Positions 1-6,457 of a stretch of DNA of 24,783 nt are shown here, piece after piece. Origin of the DNA: JBQTIQ01 sp052387955 (GTDB lineage: Bacteria > Actinomycetota > Acidimicrobiia > Acidimicrobiales > JACDCH01). A program made the position numbers and the translations under genes. Numbering within the stretch: the stretch's first letter is position 1; each line of letters opens with the position of its first letter. Under the pieces are notes generated by a model, which worked only from the letters and a program-made list of their open reading frames with translations, ran no database searches and was not told the DNA's origin. Where the stretch lies: assembly GCA_052387955.1 (NCBI GenBank), contig JBQTIQ010000046.1, positions 1 to 24,783 of the forward strand, read 5' to 3'.

Positions 1-1
1 G

Positions 2-361
2 CTACACGCCTCTCGGCGTCGGCGCGGCGCGGGCGCGCACCCCCGGCGGCCCCGGCCCGGCCGGGCCGCCCGGCGCCGCGGCACGGGCAGCCGCCGGCGG
101 GGTCGCCGGCGCCGGCGACGCGTAAGGGATCAGCGCCTCGACGGGCACGGCGGCCGCCGGCGGGCGCACCAGGGCCCAGCCCACCACTCCGATTGCCACC
201 ACCGCCACGACGGTGGCGGCGGCCCGTCCGGGCGATGCCGCCAGTCGCCGGCCGGTGTCGACCAGGGCGCGTGCGCGCTCGGCCAGCGTCGCCGGCGCCG
301 GCGGCCGCAGCAGGCTGCGGTCCTCGCCCGGCGACGTCGCATCGGACAGTTCCTCGAGCAC
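2..361 (-). CDS. comEA: ComEA-like competence protein, N-terminal part (apparent frameshift at window edge)
   Basis: The ORF reads 119 aa from a GTG start at 361, preceded by a strong Shine-Dalgarno (GGGAGG, about 5 nt upstream). Residues 1-46 are cytoplasmic and basic, one membrane helix spans about 47-65, then comes the short VPVEALIPYA segment and a Pro/Ala/Gly-rich linker. This is the usual front end of actinobacterial ComEA, the membrane-anchored DNA receptor of natural transformation, which should continue with SLBB and helix-hairpin-helix DNA-binding domains. Here the frame ends at TAG (2-4) after the linker. Another minus-strand frame stays open to the edge and reads ADAERRV, which resembles the entry to a ComEA SLBB domain. 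A frameshift in the G/C runs around 20-70 is therefore likely, either real or a sequencing error. The nearby leuS, nadD and rsfS fit the usual comEA neighbourhood. The family call is moderate because no DNA-binding domain is visible. Confidence 0.5.
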   Translation of the reverse strand: MLEELSDATSPGEDRSLLRPPAPATLAERARALVDTGRRLAASPGRAAATVVAVVAIGVVGWALVRPPAAAVPVEALIPYASPAPATPPAAARAAAPGGPAGPGPPGVRARAAPTPRGV

Positions 362-416
362 GACAACCTCCCTTGGGGCGCGTTGAACGCAGGGAGGGGA
401 AGCGGGGAGGGAACGG

Positions 417-447
417 ACCTTACCGGCCGGCCGCGCTCAACGATCAA
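417..447 (-). promoter_or_regulatory. Candidate promoter of the comEA-like gene
   Basis: On the minus strand a TTGATC box (442-447) is followed after 19 nt by TAAGGT (417-422), which fits the actinobacterial TANNNT -10 pattern. Transcription would begin about 50 nt before the GTG at 361, giving a leader that carries the GGGAGG ribosome-binding site. The 19-nt spacing is slightly long. The call rests on sequence pattern only. Confidence 0.35.
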
Positions 448-505
448 CCCGGTCGGTACATCTGGCTGCAGCCCCGTACACCGCCGCCGGCCGAGCCGGT
501 CCTGA

Positions 506-1219
506 TCAGTACAACCGCGAGGTGAGCGCCTTGCGGTAGGAGGCCGTGCGAGGGTCGTCGGGGCCCATCAACTCGAGCACGTCGACGTACTCCTGTCGGG
601 CGGCGTCGTCGGTCTTGACCCGGTCGAGCAGGCCGTCGAGCTTGGCCGCGAGGTCCTCGGCGCCGGGCTCGGCGTCGTCGCCCAGCCGGGCCAGGGCCGC
701 CACCCGCCTCGTCTCGGCGGTCTCGGGGATGCGGGCCAGCAGCGCCAACGCCTCCTCGGCGCGGCCGTCGGAGACCAACATCTCGGCGAGGGCCGTGATG
801 CCGGCCTCGTTGGCGGGGTCGATCTCGAGGGCGGCCCGCAGCGATGCCTCGTCGCCGGCGGCGAGCAGGTCCGCCAACGCGGTGTCGGCCGCAGACGGGA
901 GGAGCGACTCGACCCAGCGGTCGACGAAGTCCTTGCCCTGCGCACCGATGAAGGCGTCGACGACCTGAGCGTCGCGCACCGCGAACACCGCCGGGATGCT
1001 CTGCACTTGGAAGGCCGCCGCCGATTCGGGGTTCTCGTCGATGTTGATCTTGACCAGAGCAACCGCACCGTCGGCGGCCTCGACGGCGTCCTCGAGGATC
1101 GGGCCGAGCTGGCGACAGGGCCCGCACCAAGGCGCCCACAGGTCGACCACGACCGGGACCTGCTTGGAGCGGTCGAGTACGTCGTTCTGGAAGGTTGTAT
1201 CGGTGGCGTCGGTGGCCAT
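506..1219 (-). CDS. Thioredoxin-domain protein with C-terminal TPR-like region (CnoX/YbbN-like)
   Basis: A 237-aa cytoplasmic protein. An N-terminal thioredoxin fold covers about residues 1-110, with the active site WCGPC (C32, C35) and the cis-proline loop SIPAVF (P76). Residues from about 115 onward are Ala/Leu/Glu-rich helices with TPR-like spacing. This order and length match the CnoX/YbbN family of chaperedoxins, which hold unfolding proteins and protect them from oxidation. The CGPC motif is intact, so redox activity is plausible, whereas E. coli CnoX has an altered motif. I start at the ATG at 1219 rather than 13 codons upstream because the upstream stretch is Arg-rich and unlike the family, and because TATCGT lies 7 nt upstream of this ATG, as in a leaderless transcript. 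The gene diverges from the phosphotransferase region. Confidence 0.85.
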   Translation of the reverse strand: MATDATDTTFQNDVLDRSKQVPVVVDLWAPWCGPCRQLGPILEDAVEAADGAVALVKINIDENPESAAAFQVQSIPAVFAVRDAQVVDAFIGAQGKDFVDRWVESLLPSAADTALADLLAAGDEASLRAALEIDPANEAGITALAEMLVSDGRAEEALALLARIPETAETRRVAALARLGDDAEPGAEDLAAKLDGLLDRVKTDDAARQEYVDVLELMGPDDPRTASYRKALTSRLY

Positions 1220-1226
1220 GGGGCCA

Positions 1227-1232
1227 ACGATA
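1227..1232 (-). promoter_or_regulatory. -10 box for a leaderless thioredoxin-like transcript
   Basis: Minus-strand TATCGT ends 7 nt before the ATG at 1219. No Shine-Dalgarno is visible. The same TANNNT-to-start spacing recurs before proA and moxR, which supports a near-leaderless mRNA. Confidence 0.45.
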
Positions 1233-1348
1233 GGACGGCGACGGCGCCGATCGACCAAACCCGGATGGGCCCTCGGGCGGCCGCGGTGGTCATCTCCGGT
1301 GGCTCCTGGCCGGCGAAGCGGGCGGACATCGCCGGTTCACCACGCCAC

Positions 1349-1354
1349 TAGGGT
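1349..1354 (+). promoter_or_regulatory. -10 box placed exactly 6 nt before GTG-ACC at 1361
   Basis: TAGGGT is followed by six bases and then GTGACC at 1361, the geometry expected of a leaderless transcript starting at that GTG. No clear -35 is present; GACATC at 1325-1330 is a weak candidate. The phosphotransferase start (another GTGACC) now lies 194 nt further downstream, past two repeat copies. Confidence 0.45.
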
Positions 1355-1360
1355 GACCCC

Positions 1361-1441
1361 GTGACCGCTCTTGCTCGGGGGCTGCGCCCCCGGACCCCAA
1401 CGTCGCCCGGCTCGCTGGCGCGCGCCCGGTCGACCGGTCAC
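1361..1441 (+). repeat. Hairpin repeat family, subfamily B, copy 1
   Basis: An 81-bp unit bounded by GTGACC at the left and GGTCAC at the right. Inside are CTCTTGCTC, a perfect hairpin GGGGG-CTGCG-CCCCC, and a core containing CGTCGCCCGGCTCGCTGGCG. It is nearly identical to copy 2, three bases downstream, and matches the minus-strand copies at 19091-19310. Confidence 0.8.
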
Positions 1442-1558
1442 GCGGTGACCGCTCATGCTCGGGGGCTGCGCCCCCGGACCCCGTCGTCGCCCGGCTCGCT
1501 GGCGCGCGCCCGGTCGTCCGGTCACCCGTGGGTTCCGCAAGCGGTGGTGCACCCGTGA
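1361..1558 (+). CDS. Putative repeat-encoded leader ORF, 65 aa, overlapping the phosphotransferase start
   Basis: A continuous ORF starts with GTG-ACC at 1361, runs through both tandem repeat copies in frame (period 84 nt = 28 codons), and stops with TGA at 1556-1558. That TGA overlaps the GTG at 1555 that starts the phosphotransferase (GTGA). The product would be a basic, Pro/Arg/Gly-rich peptide with an internal repeat (ARGLRPRTP twice) and no recognisable domain. A leaderless-type -10 box is correctly placed for this GTG. The peptide itself may be non-functional. What is notable is the arrangement, which would allow coupled translation, and a matching arrangement occurs before the CoxE gene (19094-19318). 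The open frame is seen directly; translation is inference. Confidence 0.35.
   Translation: MTALARGLRPRTPTSPGSLARARSTGHAVTAHARGLRPRTPSSPGSLARARSSGHPWVPQAVVHP
1445..1525 (+). repeat. Hairpin repeat family, subfamily B, copy 2 (tandem)
   Basis: An 81-bp unit with only a handful of differences from copy 1. It is followed by a 41-bp tail (1520-1560) running from GGTCAC to GTGACC and containing TGGTGCACC. The 41-bp length and both ends are shared with the tail of the 19-kb copies, but the 19 bases after GGTCAC differ. The final GTGACC supplies the phosphotransferase start codon. Confidence 0.8.
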
Positions 1559-2610
1559 CCGACGAGGACGAAACCGTCGCCGCCGGCATACGCGACGCCA
1601 CGGTTACCGCGTGGCTGTCCGAGCACGTCCCCGGCGCCACCGCACCTTTCGCCTTCGAGCTGATCGCCGGCGGGCACTCCAACCTCACGTTCGCGGTGAC
1701 CGATACCAACGGCCGTCGCCTGGTGCTGCGCCGGCCGCCCCTGGGCCAGGTGCTGGCCACCGCCCACGACATGGGCCGGGAGCACGCCATCATCGCCGCT
1801 CTGGGGCAGACCGCGGTACCGGTCCCGCACACGTATGGGCTGTGCACCGACGAGTCCGTCAACGGGGCGCCGTTCTACGTCATGGACTACGTCGCCGGGC
1901 ACGTCCTGCGCCAGCCCGAAGAAGTCGTCGCCACCCTCTCCCCCCGAGCTCGCCACCGTGCCGGCGAGTCGGTGGCCGACGTCCTCGCCGCCATCCACTC
2001 GGTCGATCCCGACGCGGTGGGCCTCGGCGCCCTGGGCCGCAAGGAGGGCTACGTCGCCCGCCAGCTCAAGCGGTGGTACGGCCAGTTCCAGCAGTCCAAC
2101 GAGCGCACGGGCCGGCCGGTGCCCGACGTCCACGACGTCCATGCCCGGCTCTCGTCCCGCATCCCCGACCAGGGGCCGGCGACGATCGTCCACGGCGACT
2201 ACCGGCTGGACAACTGCATGTTCGACCGGGAGGGCACGGTGGTCGCAGTACTCGACTGGGAGCTGTGCACCCTGGGCGACCCGATGGCCGACGTCGGGCT
2301 TTTGATGGTCTATTGGGGCGAGCCCACCGACGAGTACCAGGCCCTGCTCACCGCACCGACGACGGCACCCGACTTCCCCATCCGCAAGGAACTGCTGGCC
2401 CGATACGAGGAGCGCTCGAGCCGTGACCTGTCCCAGCTCGACTTCTACACCGCCCTCGCCTACTGGAAGCTCGCCTGCATCCTCGAAGGCGTCTACGCCC
2501 GCTATGCCGCCGGCGACATGGGCGGGGCGCCGGAGGGCTTCGAGGCCTTCGAGCGACTGGTCGTGCGGCTGGCGGGCTCGGCCCGGGACATCGCCGACCA
2601 GATCGGCTGA
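1555..2610 (+). CDS. Phosphotransferase family protein (ACAD10/11-type, APH/ChoK fold)
   Basis: A 351-aa cytoplasmic protein of the aminoglycoside phosphotransferase/choline-kinase-like superfamily. Visible features are a kinase-like N-lobe (AGGHSNLTF nucleotide loop and the VLRRPP strand), the catalytic loop VHGDYRLDN, and the metal-binding VLDWELCTLGDPMADVG. These are hallmarks of the subgroup related to the kinase part of ACAD10/11, commonly linked to acyl-CoA/fatty-acid metabolism; the substrate is not known. I choose GTG 1555 because it gives the short hydrophilic start (TDEDETVAAG) typical before the first helix. GTG 1528 and 1543 are possible, but they lie in repeat sequence. No Shine-Dalgarno is visible, and the start overlaps the stop of the repeat-encoded leader ORF. 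PAC2 and LLM-oxidoreductase genes follow closely, so the three may be one operon. Confidence 0.85.
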   Translation: MTDEDETVAAGIRDATVTAWLSEHVPGATAPFAFELIAGGHSNLTFAVTDTNGRRLVLRRPPLGQVLATAHDMGREHAIIAALGQTAVPVPHTYGLCTDESVNGAPFYVMDYVAGHVLRQPEEVVATLSPRARHRAGESVADVLAAIHSVDPDAVGLGALGRKEGYVARQLKRWYGQFQQSNERTGRPVPDVHDVHARLSSRIPDQGPATIVHGDYRLDNCMFDREGTVVAVLDWELCTLGDPMADVGLLMVYWGEPTDEYQALLTAPTTAPDFPIRKELLARYEERSSRDLSQLDFYTALAYWKLACILEGVYARYAAGDMGGAPEGFEAFERLVVRLAGSARDIADQIG

Positions 2611-2625
2611 GACGGCGAACCTGCC

Positions 2626-3501
2626 ATGAGCACCCTTCACGAGGTCATCGAACGCCCCGAACTCGACGCTCCGGTGCTGGTCCTGTGTCTGGACGGCTGG
2701 GTCGACGCCGGGGTCGGTGCCGCCAACGCCCGCGCCGCTCTGGTGCTGTCGGGCGAGAGCGTCACCGTCGCCCGTTTCGACACCGAGGCATTGCTCGACT
2801 ACCGCTCCCGCCGACCGGCCATGCACATCGTCGACGGTGTCCTGGCCGGGTTCACATGGCCATCCACCGAGCTGTGGGCCGGTACCGACCTCGACGGCAA
2901 GGACATGCTCGTGCTCGTCGGGGCCGAGCCCGACCGCAGTTGGCAGCACTTCTCCGAAGAGGTGGTCGAGCTGGCCATGGCCATGGGGGCGCGCATGGTG
3001 GTCGGTCTCGGCGCCTATGCCACCCCGGTGCCCCACACCCGGCCAGTGCGCATGGCCGTCGCCGCCGCCGACCCCGCCCTCGCCGGCGCCGGCACCGTGC
3101 GGACCACCGTGGACGTGCCCAGCGGCGTCCAGTCGGTCATCGAGCTCGTGGCTTACAAGGCGGGGCTGCCGGCGGTGGGGCTGTGGGCCCAGGTGCCCCA
3201 CTACGTGTCGGCCATGGCCTACCCCGCTGCCAGCGTCGCCCTCCTCGACAGCCTGGCCGCGGTGGCCGAACTGCGCATCGACAAGGCCGAGCTCGAGCGC
3301 CAGGCCAACGTGACCAGGGAGCGGGTCGACCGACTGGTGGCCGACAACGAGGAGTACGGCCAGATCGTGGGACAGCTCGAAGCGGCCTACGACAACGAAG
3401 AAGCCGACCAGTCCGGCCTGGGGGCGATCAGCGGGCCGCTCCCCTCGGGCGACGAACTCGCCGCCGAGGTCGAGCGCTACCTGCGCGAGCAGGGTGACTG
3501 A
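2626..3501 (+). CDS. PAC2 family protein
   Basis: A 291-aa soluble protein. The N-terminal 200 residues show the PAC2 pattern: an opening strand with LDGWVDAG, the VLVGAEPD segment, and the GLGAYATPVPHTRPV signature followed by a Val/Ala-rich central domain (VELVAYKAGLPAVGLWAQVPHYV). The C-terminal part (about 225-291) is charged and probably coiled. PAC2 domains are named for eukaryotic proteasome-assembly chaperones, and many actinobacteria carry one or more; their exact bacterial role is unsettled. The ATG at 2626 is 15 nt after the upstream phosphotransferase stop, so cotranscription is likely. No strong ribosome-binding site is seen. Confidence 0.85.
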   Translation: MSTLHEVIERPELDAPVLVLCLDGWVDAGVGAANARAALVLSGESVTVARFDTEALLDYRSRRPAMHIVDGVLAGFTWPSTELWAGTDLDGKDMLVLVGAEPDRSWQHFSEEVVELAMAMGARMVVGLGAYATPVPHTRPVRMAVAAADPALAGAGTVRTTVDVPSGVQSVIELVAYKAGLPAVGLWAQVPHYVSAMAYPAASVALLDSLAAVAELRIDKAELERQANVTRERVDRLVADNEEYGQIVGQLEAAYDNEEADQSGLGAISGPLPSGDELAAEVERYLREQGD

Positions 3502-3546
3502 CCCGGTGCTCGGTCAGCCGACGGGGCCCTCCTCGCTGACGCGCTG

Positions 3547-4551
3547 ATGAAGGTCGACGGCGGGATCGGGCCCGAGCTGGCCGACGCCGCCGGCGCCGCC
3601 CGCGCCGCCGAGGCGGCTGGCTACGACGGGGTGTGGGCCCAGGAACGCAACCACGACCCCTTCCTCGGGCTGCTCCGGGCGGCCGAGGCCACCGAGCACA
3701 TAGACGTCGGCACCGCCATCGCGGTGGCGTTCGCCCACAACCCCATGACGGTGGCCGTCACCGGCAACGACCTGCAGGCGTTCTCGGAGGGGCGCTTCGT
3801 GCTCGGGCTGGGCTCGCAGATCAAGGCTCACATCGAGAAGCGCTTCTCGATGCCGTGGTCACACCCTGCCGCTCGGATGCGTGAGTTCGTCCTCGCCCTT
3901 CGGGCGATCTGGGACTGTTGGAACAACGGCACCAGGCTCGATTTCCGGGGGGAGTTCTATGCCCACACGTTGATGACCCCGTTCTTCGCGCCGGCCCCCA
4001 ATCCCCATGGCCCGCCCCGGGTCTTCCTGGCCGGCGTCGGGAAACGCATGACCGAGGTCGCCGGCGAAGTGGCCGACGGGTTCATCTGCCATCCCTTCAC
4101 CACCGAGCGATACCTGCGCGAGGTGACGCTGCCGGCGCTGGCACGGGGCCGAGCCACGTCGGACCGCGACCTCGAGGGCTTCGAGATCAGCCTGCCGGCG
4201 TTCGTGATCACCGGCGACACCGAGTCGTCCCGGGCTTCCGCTGCCGACGCCGTGCGCTTGCAGCTCGCCTTCTACGGCTCGACGCCGGCCTACCGCCCTG
4301 TCCTCGAGCTGCACGGGTGGGGCGAACTGCAGGGCGAGCTCAACCGACTGTCGAAGGAGGGCGCCTGGTCGGAGATGGGCACGCTCGTCGACGACGACAT
4401 GCTCGCTGCCTTCGCGGTCCAGGGCACGTGGGACGAGGTTGGCCCCCAACTCCGCCGTCGCTTCGGCGACGTTGTCACCCGCGTCAGCTTCTACGCGATG
4501 GGCCACGAGGACCCGGCGCGGTGGCGACCGGTGATCGACGCCCTGCGCTGA
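3547..4551 (+). CDS. LLM-class flavin/F420-dependent oxidoreductase (TIGR03617-like)
   Basis: A 334-aa TIM-barrel oxidoreductase of the luciferase-like monooxygenase superfamily. It begins MKVDGGIG and contains the family landmarks AEAAGYDGVW, VGTAIAVAFAHNPM, LGLGSQIKAHIEKRF, PRVFLAGVGKRMTEVAGEVADGF-type cofactor-domain residues and a C-terminal RVSFYAMG strand. The opening and overall pattern resemble the actinobacterial TIGR03617 group, usually annotated F420-dependent; the substrate is unknown. The start is ATG 3547, where homology-like sequence begins, 45 nt after the PAC2 stop. It is the last gene of a likely phosphotransferase-PAC2-LLM operon and converges on the acyl-AMP ligase gene. 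Confidence 0.85.
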   Translation: MKVDGGIGPELADAAGAARAAEAAGYDGVWAQERNHDPFLGLLRAAEATEHIDVGTAIAVAFAHNPMTVAVTGNDLQAFSEGRFVLGLGSQIKAHIEKRFSMPWSHPAARMREFVLALRAIWDCWNNGTRLDFRGEFYAHTLMTPFFAPAPNPHGPPRVFLAGVGKRMTEVAGEVADGFICHPFTTERYLREVTLPALARGRATSDRDLEGFEISLPAFVITGDTESSRASAADAVRLQLAFYGSTPAYRPVLELHGWGELQGELNRLSKEGAWSEMGTLVDDDMLAAFAVQGTWDEVGPQLRRRFGDVVTRVSFYAMGHEDPARWRPVIDALR

Positions 4552-4613
4552 GCAACACTCACGGAAGCCGGCTGGTACCGGCGACGAGCGAGAGCGGCCC
4601 GTTGCACCGCTAC

Positions 4614-4633
4614 GGCCCCAGGCTCCCTGGGCC
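4614..4633. terminator. Candidate bidirectional terminator hairpin
   Basis: Between convergent genes, the plus strand has CCCAGG-CTC-CCTGGG flanked by G/C bases that extend the stem past one mismatch. There is no T tract, so it may act as a hairpin-only stop typical of high-GC actinobacteria. A smaller hairpin (GCCGG...CCGGC) lies at 4567-4582. Confidence 0.35.
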
Positions 4634-4641
4634 CGCCCCAG

Positions 4642-6291
4642 TCAGGACAAGGTGACGGCGTCGAGGTCGTCACCGAGGTAGCGCTGACGGCACAGGCTGC
4701 GCTGGAGCTTGCCCGACGACGTCTTGGGGATCGTCCCGGGGGTGACCAGGACCACGTCCTTGGGGGGAAGCCCGATGGTGTCGCGGACCATCTCGTGCAC
4801 GTCACGACGGAGCTGGCCGGGATCGTCGGCCCGGGTCTCGGCCACCACGACCACGCCCTCCTTGCCGGCGGCGTCGACGCCGAAGGCGATGACGTTGCCA
4901 GCCCGGACTCCCTCGACGTCGGCGACCGCCCGCTCGACGTCGTCGGGGAAGACGTTGCGCCCGCCGACGATGATCACGTCCTTGATCCGTCCGCACATGA
5001 ACAGCTCGCCGCCCACCAGGTAGGCGAGGTCACCGGTGCGCAACCAGTCGCCGTCGAACTGCTCGGCGGTGACATCGGGGCGCTTGTAGTAGCCGGGGGT
5101 GACCGACGTGCCCCGGATCTGGAGCTCGCCGACCTCGCGTTCGCCGTTGGCCGATCCACTGGCGGGGTCGACGACCCGGATCTCGAGGCCGGGCACCGCC
5201 TTCCCCAGGCTGACCAGGCGACGGCTGTTGCCGGCACCGACGGAGGCCGGCGCGGCATAGCGCTGCGTCTCCAGGGCCCGTAGGTCGACGGTGTCGGTGA
5301 CGAGCCCGGTCATCGGCACCGGGAAGGTCCCCGCGATCATGAGCTCGGCCATGCCGAAGCACGGGAACACGGCTCCGGCTGGGAACCCCGACGGTGCGCC
5401 GGCCGCCACGAGTCGGTCCATGGCGGCGGGGTCGACGGGCTCGGCCCCGTTCAAGGCGATGCGGAGCTGGGCGAGCTCGAGGCTGGAGCCTGCCTTCTTG
5501 AGGGCCCGAGTGGCCAGCGCCCAGGAGAAGTTCGGCCCGGCGGTGGCGGTGCCGCCGAAGGCGGAGATCCACTCCATCCACCGGATGGGGGCAGCCATGA
5601 AGTCCTGGGGCGCGCCCAGCACCAGGTCGGTGCCGTTCGACATCGGCATCATGAGCAGGCCGACCATCCCCATGTCGTGGTACAGCGGGAGCCACGACAC
5701 GATCTTGCTCGTCCCCGGTTCGATCTCGGCCGCGATCGCCGCCGCGGTCACGTTGGCGCACAGGGTGCGATCGAGCATCATCACGCCCTTGGGGTCCGAC
5801 GTCGACCCGCTGGTGAACTGGAGCATCGCCAGCCGCTCGGGGTCGCCGGGTGGGCGGTCGAAGGAGGTCGCCAGCTCGGTCGACAGGTCGGAGAGGAACA
5901 CGACCTTGGGATCGCCCGGCTCGGTCGACAGGAACGGCGCCAGGGCGGGGTCGACCACCACCAGGTCGACATCGGCGTCCTTGACCAGCTGGCGGGTCTG
6001 GGCCGCGAACCGGTCGAGACCGGCCAGGCGCATCGGCAGGGGTAGCACCACAAGGGTGGCACCGGTGAGCCAGACGGCCTGGATAGCGGTCACCAGCGGT
6101 CGGGTCGTCGGCCCGAGCAGGCCGACGGTGAACCCGGGCTCGGCGCCGAGGCCCTTGAGTGCGGTGGCCACGCTGCACGCTTGCTCGTGCAGTCGGGCGT
6201 AGGGCACCGGGTCGACCGTCCCCCCGGTCACGAAGGTGAGCACTCCCGGCCCGGCCGCAGCCGCTTCGATGCGCGACGCCAGCGTGTCCAT
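4642..6291 (-). CDS. Fatty acyl-AMP/acyl-CoA ligase (FAAL/FadD-like)
   Basis: An adenylate-forming enzyme of about 549 aa that activates a fatty acid to its acyl-adenylate. Visible motifs are the P-loop FTSGSTSDPKGV, the FAAL/FadD-like SWLPLYHDMGMVG, the YYKRPDVTAEQF and DWLRTGDLAYL adenylate-binding region, GGRNVFPDDVE in the hinge/C-terminal domain, and the catalytic lysine region GTIPKTSSGKLQR near the C-terminus. The HDMG and overall pattern favour fatty acyl-AMP ligases, which feed polyketide or lipid assembly, but acyl-CoA ligase activity cannot be excluded by eye. I prefer ATG 6291. An in-frame ATG at 6336 adds 15 residues but lies on the edge of the repeat at 6333-6457. No clear Shine-Dalgarno supports either. 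It follows leuS on the same strand. Confidence 0.85.
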   Translation of the reverse strand: MDTLASRIEAAAAGPGVLTFVTGGTVDPVPYARLHEQACSVATALKGLGAEPGFTVGLLGPTTRPLVTAIQAVWLTGATLVVLPLPMRLAGLDRFAAQTRQLVKDADVDLVVVDPALAPFLSTEPGDPKVVFLSDLSTELATSFDRPPGDPERLAMLQFTSGSTSDPKGVMMLDRTLCANVTAAAIAAEIEPGTSKIVSWLPLYHDMGMVGLLMMPMSNGTDLVLGAPQDFMAAPIRWMEWISAFGGTATAGPNFSWALATRALKKAGSSLELAQLRIALNGAEPVDPAAMDRLVAAGAPSGFPAGAVFPCFGMAELMIAGTFPVPMTGLVTDTVDLRALETQRYAAPASVGAGNSRRLVSLGKAVPGLEIRVVDPASGSANGEREVGELQIRGTSVTPGYYKRPDVTAEQFDGDWLRTGDLAYLVGGELFMCGRIKDVIIVGGRNVFPDDVERAVADVEGVRAGNVIAFGVDAAGKEGVVVVAETRADDPGQLRRDVHEMVRDTIGLPPKDVVLVTPGTIPKTSSGKLQRSLCRQRYLGDDLDAVTLS

Positions 6292-6332
6292 GACGCAGTT
6301 GACCCCCGTTCGGCCCGCCCTGTTACTGCTGG

Positions 6333-6400
6333 TCATTCTTGCCGCAGGGGCTGCACCCCGCCCTCATCGCCGCCGGCGAGCTCGCGCCTGCGCCTCGCGC
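6333..6400 (+). repeat. Hairpin repeat family, diverged copy (leuS-ligase gap, first of two)
   Basis: It begins GGTCATTCTTGC, like subfamily B (GTGACCGTTCTTGC), followed by the hairpin GGGG-CTGCA-CCCC (6347-6359), then CATCGCCGCCGGCGAGCTCG. The core matches the other copies with several substitutions. The optional ligase start ATG at 6336 is on the complementary strand of this edge. Confidence 0.6.
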
Positions 6401-6457
6401 ATCCCGTGGGGCCTGCCCCACACCATCGCCGCCGGGCGAGCTGGCGCTCGCACGTCA
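6401..6457 (+). repeat. Hairpin repeat family, subfamily A, copy overlapping the leuS 3' end
   Basis: The hairpin GTGGGGC-CT-GCCCCAC (6406-6421) is followed by CATCGCCGCCGGGCGAGCTG and GCGCTCGCACG. The leuS stop codon (minus strand, 6455-6457) falls at its right edge. The closest relative is the copy at 10377-10438 on the other strand. Confidence 0.65.

Noticed and set aside
1361..1525. The tandem repeats as a CRISPR array
   Set aside because: There are only two units, separated by 3 bp, with no spacers of uniform length and no cas genes. The same units occur at distant sites on both strands.
1522..3201. A 559-codon minus-strand frame opposite the phosphotransferase and PAC2 genes
   Set aside because: It has no domain-like sequence and is antisense to two well-supported genes with coupled spacing; a codon-bias shadow.
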